From Vannielia litorea (GTDB taxonomy: Bacteria > Pseudomonadota > Alphaproteobacteria > Rhodobacterales > Rhodobacteraceae), in contig NZ_QTNQ01000041.1 of the NCBI RefSeq assembly GCF_018424695.1, forward strand, positions 1-35,251: DNA of 35,251 nucleotides, given 5' to 3'. Every line of letters begins with the position of its first letter. Position 1 is the stretch's first letter. Shown piece after piece: positions 16,181 through 23,116 of the stretch. The position numbers and the translations under genes were made by a program. The notes beneath the pieces were generated by a model that searched no databases, was not told where the DNA came from, and saw only the letters and a program-made list of their open reading frames with translations.

Positions 16181-16606
16181 TTACTTCACCTCGATGCCCA
16201 TGGAGTTCGCGGAGCCGACGATGATCTTCATCGCGGCCTCGATATCGGTCGCGTTCAGATCCTTCATCTTGGCTTCGGCGATCTCGCGCACCTGCTTGAC
16301 GGTGACAGACCCCACGGTCTGGCGCGACGGGGTGTTGGCCCCGGATTTCACCTTGGCGGCCTTCTTCAGGTAGTAAGACGCGGGGGGCGTCTTGATGTCC
16401 ATCGAGAAGGATTTGTCCTGGTAGTAGGTGATCACGGTCGGGCAGGGCGCACCCGGCTCCATCTCCTGCGTCTTGGCGTTGAACGCCTTGCAGAATTCCA
16501 TGATGTTGATGCCGCGCTGACCCAGCGCCGGACCAACCGGCGGAGAGGGGTTTGCTTGTCCGGCGGGCACCTGAAGCTTCATGGTGCCGGCAATCTTCTT
16601 GGCCAT
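16181..16606 (-). CDS. rplK: 50S ribosomal protein L11
   Basis: 141 aa, full length. The N-terminal domain has the proline-rich [20 protein letters not shown] segment (thiostrepton region), and the C-terminal domain carries the 23S GTPase-centre contacts ([20 protein letters not shown]). ATG start with AAAGGAGG about 5 nt upstream, a strong site. It is the first gene of a two-gene rplKA unit with its own promoter about 140 nt upstream. Confidence 0.99.
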   Translation of the reverse strand: MAKKIAGTMKLQVPAGQANPSPPVGPALGQRGINIMEFCKAFNAKTQEMEPGAPCPTVITYYQDKSFSMDIKTPPASYYLKKAAKVKSGANTPSRQTVGSVTVKQVREIAEAKMKDLNATDIEAAMKIIVGSANSMGIEVK

Positions 16607-16743
16607 AAGGGCCTCCTTTGCTCAACGGCGGCACAACGCGATGGGCCGCCTTCATGTTGACGTGGTCCGGCTTGGCACCCGCGAGCGCCGCCCCTCCCAC
16701 GCGATTCGGCCCCGCCAGTGCGACGGGGGACGAAGGAAGCCGC

Positions 16744-16772
16744 CTCATAGGAGCATTTGCGCCCTGCGTCAA
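16744..16772 (-). promoter_or_regulatory. Sigma-70-type promoter of rplKA
   Basis: On the minus strand TTGACG (16772–16767), a 17-nt spacer, then TATGAG (16749–16744). It would give a leader of roughly 130 nt before rplK, long enough for an L1-binding structure. The best promoter match seen in the window. Confidence 0.75.
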
Positions 16773-16877
16773 ACCCCCGTTGCCGCCTTTCCGCCCTGCA
16801 ACCGGCGGCTCCGCTCCCAAGTTTCGCCGGGTTCTCCGGCGAGGATGGGCGTGCGGGGCTGGAGAATCGGAGAGATC

Positions 16878-17585
16878 ATGAGCCAACCGCAAATCCTGCT
16901 GTGCACCCCCAACACGCCGGAGGGCGAGGCCACCCTGAAGGCGCTCACCGAGCGCTTGGTGCCGCAGCTGACGGCAACGGGGCTGGCGACGCTCGACGCG
17001 ATTCAGAACGGCGCCTACGGCTACGGCATCGCCACGGTGATCCCCGACAATCACCTCGCCGAAACGCTGCGCGCGCAGGCCCTGTCATCCGGCTTCGAGC
17101 TGGTGACGCAGATCGCCCTCGACACGCAAGATCAAACCGCCCTCGAATCCGAGATCGAGCGGCTCACCGCAGGCACAGAGCTTGCCGGCAAGTTCTATGT
17201 CGGGCGGTGGCTCAAGATCACCGAGGCCGATGTCGCAGGGGGCTCCGACACCTCCGACCAGCCCGCCGCGCCAGTGCTCGACACCGGAAAGACCATCGAG
17301 ATCTACTATGACGCCGGCCAGATCCCGCCCGGCTATTCCGACCCGCTGAGCTTTCGCAACGCCGCGATAGACCTGATCGAGGCGGCGCTGGCCAAGGCCG
17401 GCGTCGGCGAATGGGCCGGGGCCGAAAGCGGCGCAAACCTCGTGACAGGGGAACCGGAGGTCAACTTCGGTTTCGATGTCACCGAGTTCGAGCGCGCCGA
17501 AGAGATCGTGCGCGAGGCCGTCCGTGGCACGCCCTTCGAGGGCATCCGCGAAATCTCGCGGTTCGAGGCCAGTGCCCAAAGTTGA
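16878..17585 (+). CDS. Unknown two-part protein sharing its C-terminal domain with the next gene
   Basis: 235 aa, ATG with GGAGA about 9–10 nt upstream. No signal peptide or membrane segment. Residues 1–125 look like an alpha/beta domain (QILLCTPNTPEGEATLKALT…) with no family I recognise. Residues ~138–235 (IEIYYDAGQIPPGYSD … VNFGFDVTEFERAEEIVREAVRGTPFEGI) align with most of the next gene's product. The shared pattern is F-V/T-D/S-x-x-x-A-E-x-I/V-R-x-A-V-x-G-T. The gene lies in the gap between rplK and nusG, transcribed divergently from rplK and opposite to both. Function unknown. Confidence 0.8.
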   Translation: MSQPQILLCTPNTPEGEATLKALTERLVPQLTATGLATLDAIQNGAYGYGIATVIPDNHLAETLRAQALSSGFELVTQIALDTQDQTALESEIERLTAGTELAGKFYVGRWLKITEADVAGGSDTSDQPAAPVLDTGKTIEIYYDAGQIPPGYSDPLSFRNAAIDLIEAALAKAGVGEWAGAESGANLVTGEPEVNFGFDVTEFERAEEIVREAVRGTPFEGIREISRFEASAQS

Positions 17586-17704
17586 AGCCCCGTGGCGCCC
17601 ATCGCCGCGCGACCACCTCCGGTTTAACCCGCAGCACAAGATTCCCCTGCCCCGTAATGGCCTCAATCGCGCCCCGATCTGGCCATGCCCGACCGATTGT
17701 TTCG

Positions 17705-17720
17705 TTAACGAGGGATTAAC
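17705..17720 (+). promoter_or_regulatory. CtrA-type box (TTAA-N7-TTAAC)
   Basis: The sequence TTAACGAGGGATTAAC is an exact match to the alphaproteobacterial CtrA consensus TTAA-N7-TTAAC. It lies 40 nt upstream of the start of the next gene in an otherwise GC-rich spacer. Binding is inferred. Confidence 0.55.
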
Positions 17721-17759
17721 CGAGACTTTGACAAGGTCCAACGAGGTGGAGAAACCCCG

Positions 17760-18101
17760 ATGCTGATGCAGGATCACGAGAGCTTTGCAGACACCACGGG
17801 CACCTGGCTCGCCATAAGTTACCGGCTCGAAGACATCCGCCGCGCCATCCCGGGCCGCACCACGCCCCGCGAGTTCTGCGAAGAGGCCCAGGTGCTGATC
17901 GAAGCCTCGCTCGAGATCGCCGGGCTCGGCCGCTCGACCGGCACCCAGGAAATGCCCGCCGACAAGGCGACCGGCGCGCTCTGGATCGGCTTTACCGTCT
18001 CCGATGCCGCCCGCGCCGAAGCGGTGATCCGCGACGCCGTCGACGGCACCAGCTACGGCGGCTTCACCGCCATTTCGCGGGCCGACCGTGCCGCAGCCTG
18101 A
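17760..18101 (+). CDS. Unknown single-domain protein, paralogue of the preceding gene's C-terminus
   Basis: 113 aa, ATG with GAGGTGGAG upstream (a second ATG lies 6 nt on). Soluble, no signal peptide. From LAISYRLEDI to GGFTAISRADR it matches residues ~138–235 of the upstream protein: an aromatic-Tyr strand, a central helix rich in Ala and Glu (FCEEAQVLIEASLEIAGLG against FRNAAIDLIEAALAKAGVG), and a final strand-helix ending G-T-x-Y/F-x-G. This suggests duplication of a domain unit. The CtrA-type box upstream hints at separate control from its neighbour. Confidence 0.8.
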   Translation: MLMQDHESFADTTGTWLAISYRLEDIRRAIPGRTTPREFCEEAQVLIEASLEIAGLGRSTGTQEMPADKATGALWIGFTVSDAARAEAVIRDAVDGTSYGGFTAISRADRAAA

Positions 18102-18122
18102 GCCCGCCCGACCCCACCTGCC

Positions 18123-19061
18123 TCAGCCTTCGGACGCCTCCGGAAAGTAGAGACCGGGAAAAGCGCGGGAAATCTCCCGCACCCGGGCCTCCGAGAGCTT
18201 CGGCGGTACCTGCCGCCCGACATAGTCGTTCTCGCCATGCAGGATGAGGTAGCACATCGCCGGAAACGGCACCCAGCCCAGCCTGACACCCATCAACCGG
18301 GTCAGCTCCGGCAGCCGGCCATGGGGCACCTTCACCACGCCCTCCAGCAGCGCCGTGCCCCAGCCGCCGCGCCGATTGTCGAAATAGGCCGCCACGCAGG
18401 AGCCGCAGTTGCGGAAGAAGGTGTTGTTCTCCAGCCGCCCGTCGCGCAGCGACCGGTGGCCCAACACCCGGCCGCGCCGCGTGCCGACGGCCAGCATGTA
18501 GCCCTGATCCAGAAGATAGCCGGTGCCGTTGTTGTCGGAGAGGATGTAGCCAGTCAGATCGGGGTGCGGAACATCGTCGCCATCGAGCAGGAAGGCATAG
18601 CCGGTTTCGATCCCGCTCTGCCGCACCCAATCCGTCAGCCGGTCGTACTTGTCGTTCTTGTCATGGGGCGGGGTGTCCTCCGGGGCGGCGGTGAAGGGCA
18701 GGAACTGGATGCGCCGATCCTCGGGCATGCCCTCGGGCCAGTCCTGCCCGCAAATGATCGCCTGCCATCGCGGGTCGGCCTGCGCCAGCAGCGCCTCCAG
18801 AGTCTGCCGCAGGAGCGCGCCCACCCGGCGCCAGTCCTTGGCGCGGTCCCGCCCGATGAGGCAGATGAGATAAACCACTTGCTCGTTGCCGGTGACCCCG
18901 GGCCAAGCGGGTCGCTCCAGCAGCAGACGTTGGGCGCAAGCCTTCTCCCAGGCGGGGCCCCAGCGAAACAAGCGCGTGAGCCGTCGGCTGTAGCGCAGGC
19001 GCGTCGGGAGGATCTTCAGCAGCTCTGGCAAGCTGCCCCTGCCGGTCCCGCCTGCGTCCAA
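18123..19061 (-). CDS. Putative glycosyltransferase downstream of nusG
   Basis: 312 aa from a TTG; another TTG 30 nt downstream is also possible, and neither has a clear Shine–Dalgarno. An NTP-sugar-transferase-like fold is suggested by VVYLICLIGRDR near residue 62 and by the acidic FLLDGDDVPHPD near residue 159, typical of the metal/nucleotide-sugar site of GT-A enzymes. Cys residues lie in FRNCGSCVA. No membrane segments. It begins 4 nt after the nusG stop on the same strand, so it is probably co-transcribed with nusG. Acceptor and sugar are unknown. Confidence 0.75.
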   Translation of the reverse strand: MDAGGTGRGSLPELLKILPTRLRYSRRLTRLFRWGPAWEKACAQRLLLERPAWPGVTGNEQVVYLICLIGRDRAKDWRRVGALLRQTLEALLAQADPRWQAIICGQDWPEGMPEDRRIQFLPFTAAPEDTPPHDKNDKYDRLTDWVRQSGIETGYAFLLDGDDVPHPDLTGYILSDNNGTGYLLDQGYMLAVGTRRGRVLGHRSLRDGRLENNTFFRNCGSCVAAYFDNRRGGWGTALLEGVVKVPHGRLPELTRLMGVRLGWVPFPAMCYLILHGENDYVGRQVPPKLSEARVREISRAFPGLYFPEASEG

Positions 19062-19065
19062 TGCG

Positions 19066-19599
19066 TCAGACCTGCTTGGTCACCTGGGTGAACTCCAGCT
19101 CCACCGGGGTGGCGCGGCCGAAGATCGACACCGTCACCTTCAGGCGCTGGTTGTCGTCGTCCACCTCTTCCACGTTGCCCGAGAAGCCCTCGAACGGACC
19201 GTCGGTCACGTTCACGTTCTCGCCCACCTCGAAGGTGATCAGGCTGCGCGGCGCGGCATCGCTCTCTTCCACCCGGCCCAGGATCGCCTCAACCTCGCTG
19301 TCGCGCATCGGCATCGGGCGGCCCTGCGGGCCCAGAAAGCCGGTCACCCGGTTGATCGAGGTGATCAGGTGATAGCCCGCATCGCTCATCTCCATCCGCA
19401 CCAGCACGTAGCCCGGCATGAAGCGCCGCTCGGCGGTCACCTTCTTGCCCCGGCGCACCTCGATGACCTCCTCGGTCGGCACCAGAACCTCCTCGATCTC
19501 ATCGGTGAGGTTGGCCGCTTCCGCATCCGTCCGGATCTGCTCGGCCACCTTCTTCTCGAAGTTGGAGAGCACCGCCACCGAATACCACCGTTTCGCCAT
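19066..19599 (-). CDS. nusG: Transcription termination/antitermination factor NusG
   Basis: 177 aa, full length. The start at 19599 (MAKRWYSVAVLSNFEKKVAE) matches the NusG N-terminal domain; a longer frame to 19764 is not family-like. It contains RRFMPGYVLVRMEMSD, then the KOW domain near residue 125 (FEVGENVNVTDGPFEGFSGN … VTVSIFGRATPVELEF). NusG binds RNA polymerase beta' and couples transcription to Rho or the ribosome. secE lies 178 nt upstream across a hairpin. rplK does not follow directly as is usual; a glycosyltransferase gene does. Confidence 0.98.
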   Translation of the reverse strand: MAKRWYSVAVLSNFEKKVAEQIRTDAEAANLTDEIEEVLVPTEEVIEVRRGKKVTAERRFMPGYVLVRMEMSDAGYHLITSINRVTGFLGPQGRPMPMRDSEVEAILGRVEESDAAPRSLITFEVGENVNVTDGPFEGFSGNVEEVDDDNQRLKVTVSIFGRATPVELEFTQVTKQV

Positions 19600-19652
19600 G
19601 TCAAACCTGCTTGCTGTGGCCCCGCGCGGGGGCGTCAATCCGACTCCCCGAT

Positions 19653-19685
19653 AAAAAACGGGCGCGCCGTCGATTCGGGCGCGCC
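19653..19685 (-). terminator. Terminator-like hairpin between secE and nusG
   Basis: Two GGCGCGCC palindromes (19661–19668 and 19678–19685) form an 8-bp stem with a 9-nt loop, followed on the minus strand by CG and TTTTTT (19658–19653). Outer bases CCCCG/CGGGG (19646–19650, 19693–19697) allow an extended fold that would sequester the U-tract, so it could act as an attenuator. Confidence 0.65.
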
Positions 19686-19740
19686 ATGTTTTCGGGGATT
19701 GATTGGCGGGATACTCTCCCCGCCTTCCGATTTCAAGTCC

Positions 19741-19766
19741 GTAGGGTGCGCATTCATGGCGCACCC
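19741..19766. repeat. Dispersed imperfect palindrome, copy 2
   Basis: Reads GTAGGGTGCGC then ATTCATGGCGCACCC on the plus strand. It shares its first 11 bases with the reverse complement of the unit at 2341–2366. Lies between the secE stop and the hairpin above. Confidence 0.5.
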
Positions 19767-19777
19767 GCCGCCAAGCC

Positions 19778-19975
19778 TTACCCGAACAGCCCCAGGATCT
19801 GCGTCAGACCGGTGCGGATCAGCCAGTCAACGAGGAAGAAGAACACGCCGGTGAGCATCGCCATGATGAAAACCATCACGGTGGTCAGCACCACCTCGCG
19901 GCGGGTCGGCCAGACGACCTTGCCCACCTCGGTGCGGACCTGCTGGATGAACTGAAGCGGATTGGCGCGGGCCAT
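19778..19975 (-). CDS. secE: Protein translocase subunit SecE
   Basis: 65 aa, single-spanning bacterial SecE. The cytoplasmic amphipathic helix and conserved segment QQVRTEVGKVVWPTRREVV precede one membrane helix (TTVMVFIMAMLTGVFFFLVDWLI). It clamps the SecY channel. The start at 19975 (MARANPLQF) has GAGGAAAGAG upstream; a 12-residue extension to 20011 is less likely. It is the first gene of the cluster; the tRNA-Trp gene often found upstream in related bacteria is not present in this window. Confidence 0.97.
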   Translation of the reverse strand: MARANPLQFIQQVRTEVGKVVWPTRREVVLTTVMVFIMAMLTGVFFFLVDWLIRTGLTQILGLFG

Positions 19976-20008
19976 GGGGTGCTCTTTCCTCGGGGTTCGT
20001 TCCGGGGG

Positions 20009-20037
20009 CACTTACGGGCTCCGCGCGGCGATTTCAA
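20009..20037 (-). promoter_or_regulatory. Possible secE promoter
   Basis: TTGAAA (20037–20032), 17-nt spacer, TAAGTG (20014–20009) on the minus strand, about 35 nt before secE. The -35 match is good, the -10 poor. Confidence 0.35.
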
Positions 20038-20146
20038 GGCTGACGGTGCCGCATGCCCCAAACCGTGACATCGCGGGAAGGGCTGGTGGGTCACCGAAGG
20101 CGTCGCTGCCCGGAGCAAGCCCCGATCAAACCCGGGCCGCGCCTTC

Positions 20147-21016
20147 TCAGGCGCTCGCCACCTCGGGCTTGAACCGGCTTGGCGCCACGCCGAACATCCG
20201 GCTGAACTCGCGACTGAACTGCGTCGGGCTCTCGTAGCCCACCGCGAAGGCTGCCGCGCTCACGCCCATCCCGTCCGCCTCGATCAGCCGCCGCGCCTCG
20301 ACCAGCCGTAGACGTTTCTGAAACTGCAGCGGCGTGGTGCCGGTCAGTGCCTTGAAGTGGTCGTGGAAGGTCGAGGCCGACATGCCCGCCAGCCGCGCCA
20401 GCCCGGCCACCCGCAGCGGCGCGGTGTAGCTGCGCCGGATCTCGGCGGTGGCACGGGCAATGCGGGCCGCGTGGCTGTCGCGCCGTGACAGCGCCGCCAG
20501 CGCCGGGCCGTGCGACGAGTTCAGCAGCCAGAAATGCAGCTCCCGCCGGATCAGCGGGGCAAGCTGGCCGATCGCGGCGGGGGTGTCTTTCAGCCGGTAG
20601 AGCCGCGTCAGCCCGTCCATCATCGCCGCATCCGCCACACCCTTGCTCACCACGTCCTTGCGCTCGTCACCGGGCGCGCCCATCTCGGCGGCCAGCTCCG
20701 TCAACAGCGCCACGTCAATCTGCAAAGCCAGCGACAGGTAGGGCGCCTCCAGCACCCGCGCCCGCGTCGGCAGATCAAAGGTCACAACAGAGCTTTCCCC
20801 GGCCCGAAACGCATAGGGCCGCTCGTGCGACCACACTTCCTTCACCCCCTCCAGAACCACGCAGAGCACCGGCTGGTAAACCACCGGCTCCAGCTCCGTT
20901 GGCCGCCGGCAGCGCATCAGCATCAGCCCCGGCACGCCCGTCTGCACCGGCGCGTTCCCGACCCCGGCCCGGTCGGCGTGGTCGTTCAGGGCGGCAATCA
21001 GGGCGCGGCGATCCAT
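20147..21016 (-). CDS. AraC-family transcriptional regulator
   Basis: 289 aa. The N-terminal ~180 residues resemble the AraC-type N-terminal domain PF06719 (YQPVLCVVLEGVKEVW … FDLPTRARVLEAPYLSLALQID). The C-terminal ~100 hold two helix-turn-helix units (VAGLARLAGMSASTFHDHFK and VSAAAFAVGYESPTQFSREF). Start at 21016 chosen from GGAG with 8-nt spacing; the frame extends further up to 21163 without family similarity. It is divergent from an SDR gene 171 bp away, the usual layout in which this regulator type controls its neighbouring oxidoreductase. Confidence 0.92.
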   Translation of the reverse strand: MDRRALIAALNDHADRAGVGNAPVQTGVPGLMLMRCRRPTELEPVVYQPVLCVVLEGVKEVWSHERPYAFRAGESSVVTFDLPTRARVLEAPYLSLALQIDVALLTELAAEMGAPGDERKDVVSKGVADAAMMDGLTRLYRLKDTPAAIGQLAPLIRRELHFWLLNSSHGPALAALSRRDSHAARIARATAEIRRSYTAPLRVAGLARLAGMSASTFHDHFKALTGTTPLQFQKRLRLVEARRLIEADGMGVSAAAFAVGYESPTQFSREFSRMFGVAPSRFKPEVASA

Positions 21017-21187
21017 CGGCAGGGCTCCAGTCATGGTCCGCATGAAGATGCAGCGCAGGCGGCGGCTTTCAACAGGGCGCAGCGGCGGGTTTCGGAGGAT
21101 CAGGCAGGTCCGGCGGAGAATGCGGCAGGCCCGGAGGGCCGTGGCGGCCAGCTTCTGCGCCATCGCAACTGCTCAGGAGGCACCACA

Positions 21188-21949
21188 ATGCCAACCCAAT
21201 CCCCCATCGCCCTCATCACCGGCGGCAGCCGTGGCCTCGGCCGCGCCATGGCCACCCATCTCGCGCAAAGCGGGCTCGCGCCGATCATCACCTACAACTC
21301 CGATACTGCCGCCGCCGACGAGGTTGTGGCCGAGGCCCGCGCCGCCGGGGTGGAGGCCGCCGCGCTCCACCTCAATGTCGAAGACACCGCCAGCTTCGCC
21401 GGTTTCGCCGAGGCCCTCCCCAAGACCCTCGCCGCACTCGGTGGCACGCGGCTCCAGGTTCTGGTGAACAATGCGGGCTATGGCGCCCGGACACCGATCG
21501 GCGAAACCGCGGAGGCGGATTTCGACGCGATGATGCAGGTGCACGTCAAGGGCCCCTACCTCTTCACCCAGTCGCTGCTGCCGCTGCTTGCAGATGGCGC
21601 GCGTGTACTCAACGTCTCCTCACGCCTCACCCGCTTCTCCTTCCCCGGCATGGCGGCCTATGCCATGGCCAAGGGCGCGGTCGAGGTCATGACCCGGTAC
21701 ATGGCCAACGAGCTCGGCCCGCGCGGCATCGCTGTCAACACGCTGGCACCCGGCGCGATCGAAACCGACTTCGGCGGCGGCATGGTGCGCGACGATCCCG
21801 AGATGAAGGCCCGCGTGTCCGCGATGTCGGCCATGGGCCGCCCCGGCCTGCCCAAAGACATCGGCACCGCCGTGGCCGCCCTGCTGGCAGGCCCGAGCAA
21901 CTGGATCACCGGCCAGCGCATCGAGGCCTCCGGCGGCACGCTGCTCTAG
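21188..21949 (+). CDS. SDR-family oxidoreductase
   Basis: 253 aa, ATG with AGGAGG upstream. Classical short-chain dehydrogenase: NAD(P)-binding TGGSRGLG at 11–18, NNAG at 94–97, catalytic Ser145 (NVSS), Tyr158 and Lys162 (YAMAK), and the C-terminal ITGQRIEASGG signature. The Arg in TGGSRG favours NADP(H), by family rule. Substrate unknown. Probably regulated by the divergent AraC-type gene. Confidence 0.93.
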   Translation: MPTQSPIALITGGSRGLGRAMATHLAQSGLAPIITYNSDTAAADEVVAEARAAGVEAAALHLNVEDTASFAGFAEALPKTLAALGGTRLQVLVNNAGYGARTPIGETAEADFDAMMQVHVKGPYLFTQSLLPLLADGARVLNVSSRLTRFSFPGMAAYAMAKGAVEVMTRYMANELGPRGIAVNTLAPGAIETDFGGGMVRDDPEMKARVSAMSAMGRPGLPKDIGTAVAALLAGPSNWITGQRIEASGGTLL

Positions 21950-21964
21950 GTCTCGGCGGCACAC

Positions 21965-21984
21965 GATTTTTCTTACGAAAAATC
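21965..21984. terminator. AT-rich inverted repeat between convergent genes
   Basis: Perfect GATTTTTC/GAAAAATC with a TTAC loop, between the convergent SDR and PAP2 genes. It has T-rich runs on both strands and could act as a weak bidirectional terminator. Confidence 0.45.
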
Positions 21985-22001
21985 CTTGCCCCCGCAGCGC
22001 A

Positions 22002-22979
22002 TCACTCGGCCGGGGCAACCGCTCCGGTCGGGGCATCGGCACGGCTGGCCGCGCGCCAGCGCAGCACCGCCCAAAGCGCGCCGATCACCGCAATGGAAGC
22101 ATAGCCATCCACCGCGTAGTGATAGCCGGTATAGACCGACAGGAAGAGCACCAGCGCGAGATACCCGAAGCCCGGCAGCGCCAGCCAGCGGCTGCGCTCT
22201 GCGAGGTAGAAGGCCGCCACCGCGGCCACCGCCACGTGAACGCTGGGAAAGGCCGAGATGCCGGGGCCGATAGCATTCGCGCCCCGGGCGTAAAGATCCC
22301 ACAGCGCATCCTGCGTCATCCCGATCACCGTATGCCGGATGCCGCCGTCATTCAGCACCTCGATCAGCCCGGCAAAGCGCTCGCCCCCCAGCAGCCTGTC
22401 ATAGAAGACCGGCCCCACCGACAGGCCCGAAAGCGCCATCACGTTGCCCAGCAGCACCCAAGCGGCGAGGAAAAGGAGCAAGAAGCGCCTTACCCGCGCC
22501 CTGTCGCTGTCGACCAGCACCAGGATCACCGGAAAGAGCAGCGCCCAGACGCCCCACACCTTGGTGTAGGCCAGAAACAGCTTCTGCCCCTCGCCCATCC
22601 CGATCAGCCCATGCGCCCAAACCCACGGGTCGACCCCGTGCAGCGCAAGGTCGAGGTCGGCGAAGAACGGGTCTGCGAAGAAGGGCAGGATCATCGGGAA
22701 GGCACTCTTCAGCATCATGAAGCCCGATTGCAGCAGCACGCAGGCCACCAACACCTTCAGCAGCGTCCCGCTCCGCCGCCGCACCTGCTGCCAGCCAAGG
22801 GCCAGGAACAGCACGATGAGCACCGGCAGGATGCCCAGCATCACGTCGCGGATGAACGAGATAAAGCGGCTCCCGCCAGAGATCGTCTGGCTCGCCACCA
22901 CGGCAAGATCTGCAACGCTGCCGACAATGAGCGCGGAGGCGACGAGATAGAGCACGGCAAAGCGCAGGAACCATGACAC
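22002..22979 (-). CDS. PAP2-superfamily membrane phosphatase (inositolphosphotransferase-like), copy 1
   Basis: About 325 aa. Around seven membrane helices. PAP2_3-type catalytic motifs: FPSVH (His near 248) and GYHYAVD (His near 287, Asp near 291), as in AUR1-like lipid phosphatases/transferases. The enzyme probably acts on phospho- or phospholipid substrates at the membrane. I choose the GTG at 22979 (MSWFLRFAVLY) because AAGG sits 8 nt upstream and this aligns with the start of the downstream-in-sequence paralogue (MRNFLRFVAFY). A longer frame to 23072 also exists and contains a G8 tract. Second gene of a tandem pair. Confidence 0.85.
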   Translation of the reverse strand: MSWFLRFAVLYLVASALIVGSVADLAVVASQTISGGSRFISFIRDVMLGILPVLIVLFLALGWQQVRRRSGTLLKVLVACVLLQSGFMMLKSAFPMILPFFADPFFADLDLALHGVDPWVWAHGLIGMGEGQKLFLAYTKVWGVWALLFPVILVLVDSDRARVRRFLLLFLAAWVLLGNVMALSGLSVGPVFYDRLLGGERFAGLIEVLNDGGIRHTVIGMTQDALWDLYARGANAIGPGISAFPSVHVAVAAVAAFYLAERSRWLALPGFGYLALVLFLSVYTGYHYAVDGYASIAVIGALWAVLRWRAASRADAPTGAVAPAE

Positions 22980-23116
22980 CTCATGGGCCTTCAGGGGTTG
23001 GTCCCCCCCCCTGCGCAGATGTGCAATCACGTCACCAAACACGGGTGTGCACCCTTCGATAGCCCCGGCCACCCGCTGATCGGGTTTCCTCGCCGGGGCC
23101 AGTCTTGCCCCGGAAT

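Noticed and set aside
15127..16224. 365-codon plus-strand frame across rplA and the sco upstream region
   Set aside because: Antisense shadow of rplA; crosses the rplA terminator hairpin; no family features.
20040..20085. Segment resembling the anticodon/T-arm part of tRNA-Trp (CCCCAAACCGTGACATCGCGG)
   Set aside because: No acceptor stem, no D-arm, no GTTCGA T-loop; opposite strand to the expected gene. Only a chance similarity.
23093..23113. CCGGGGC/GCCCCGG stem after the second PAP2 gene as terminator
   Set aside because: No U-tract follows on the minus strand; noted only in the gene entry.
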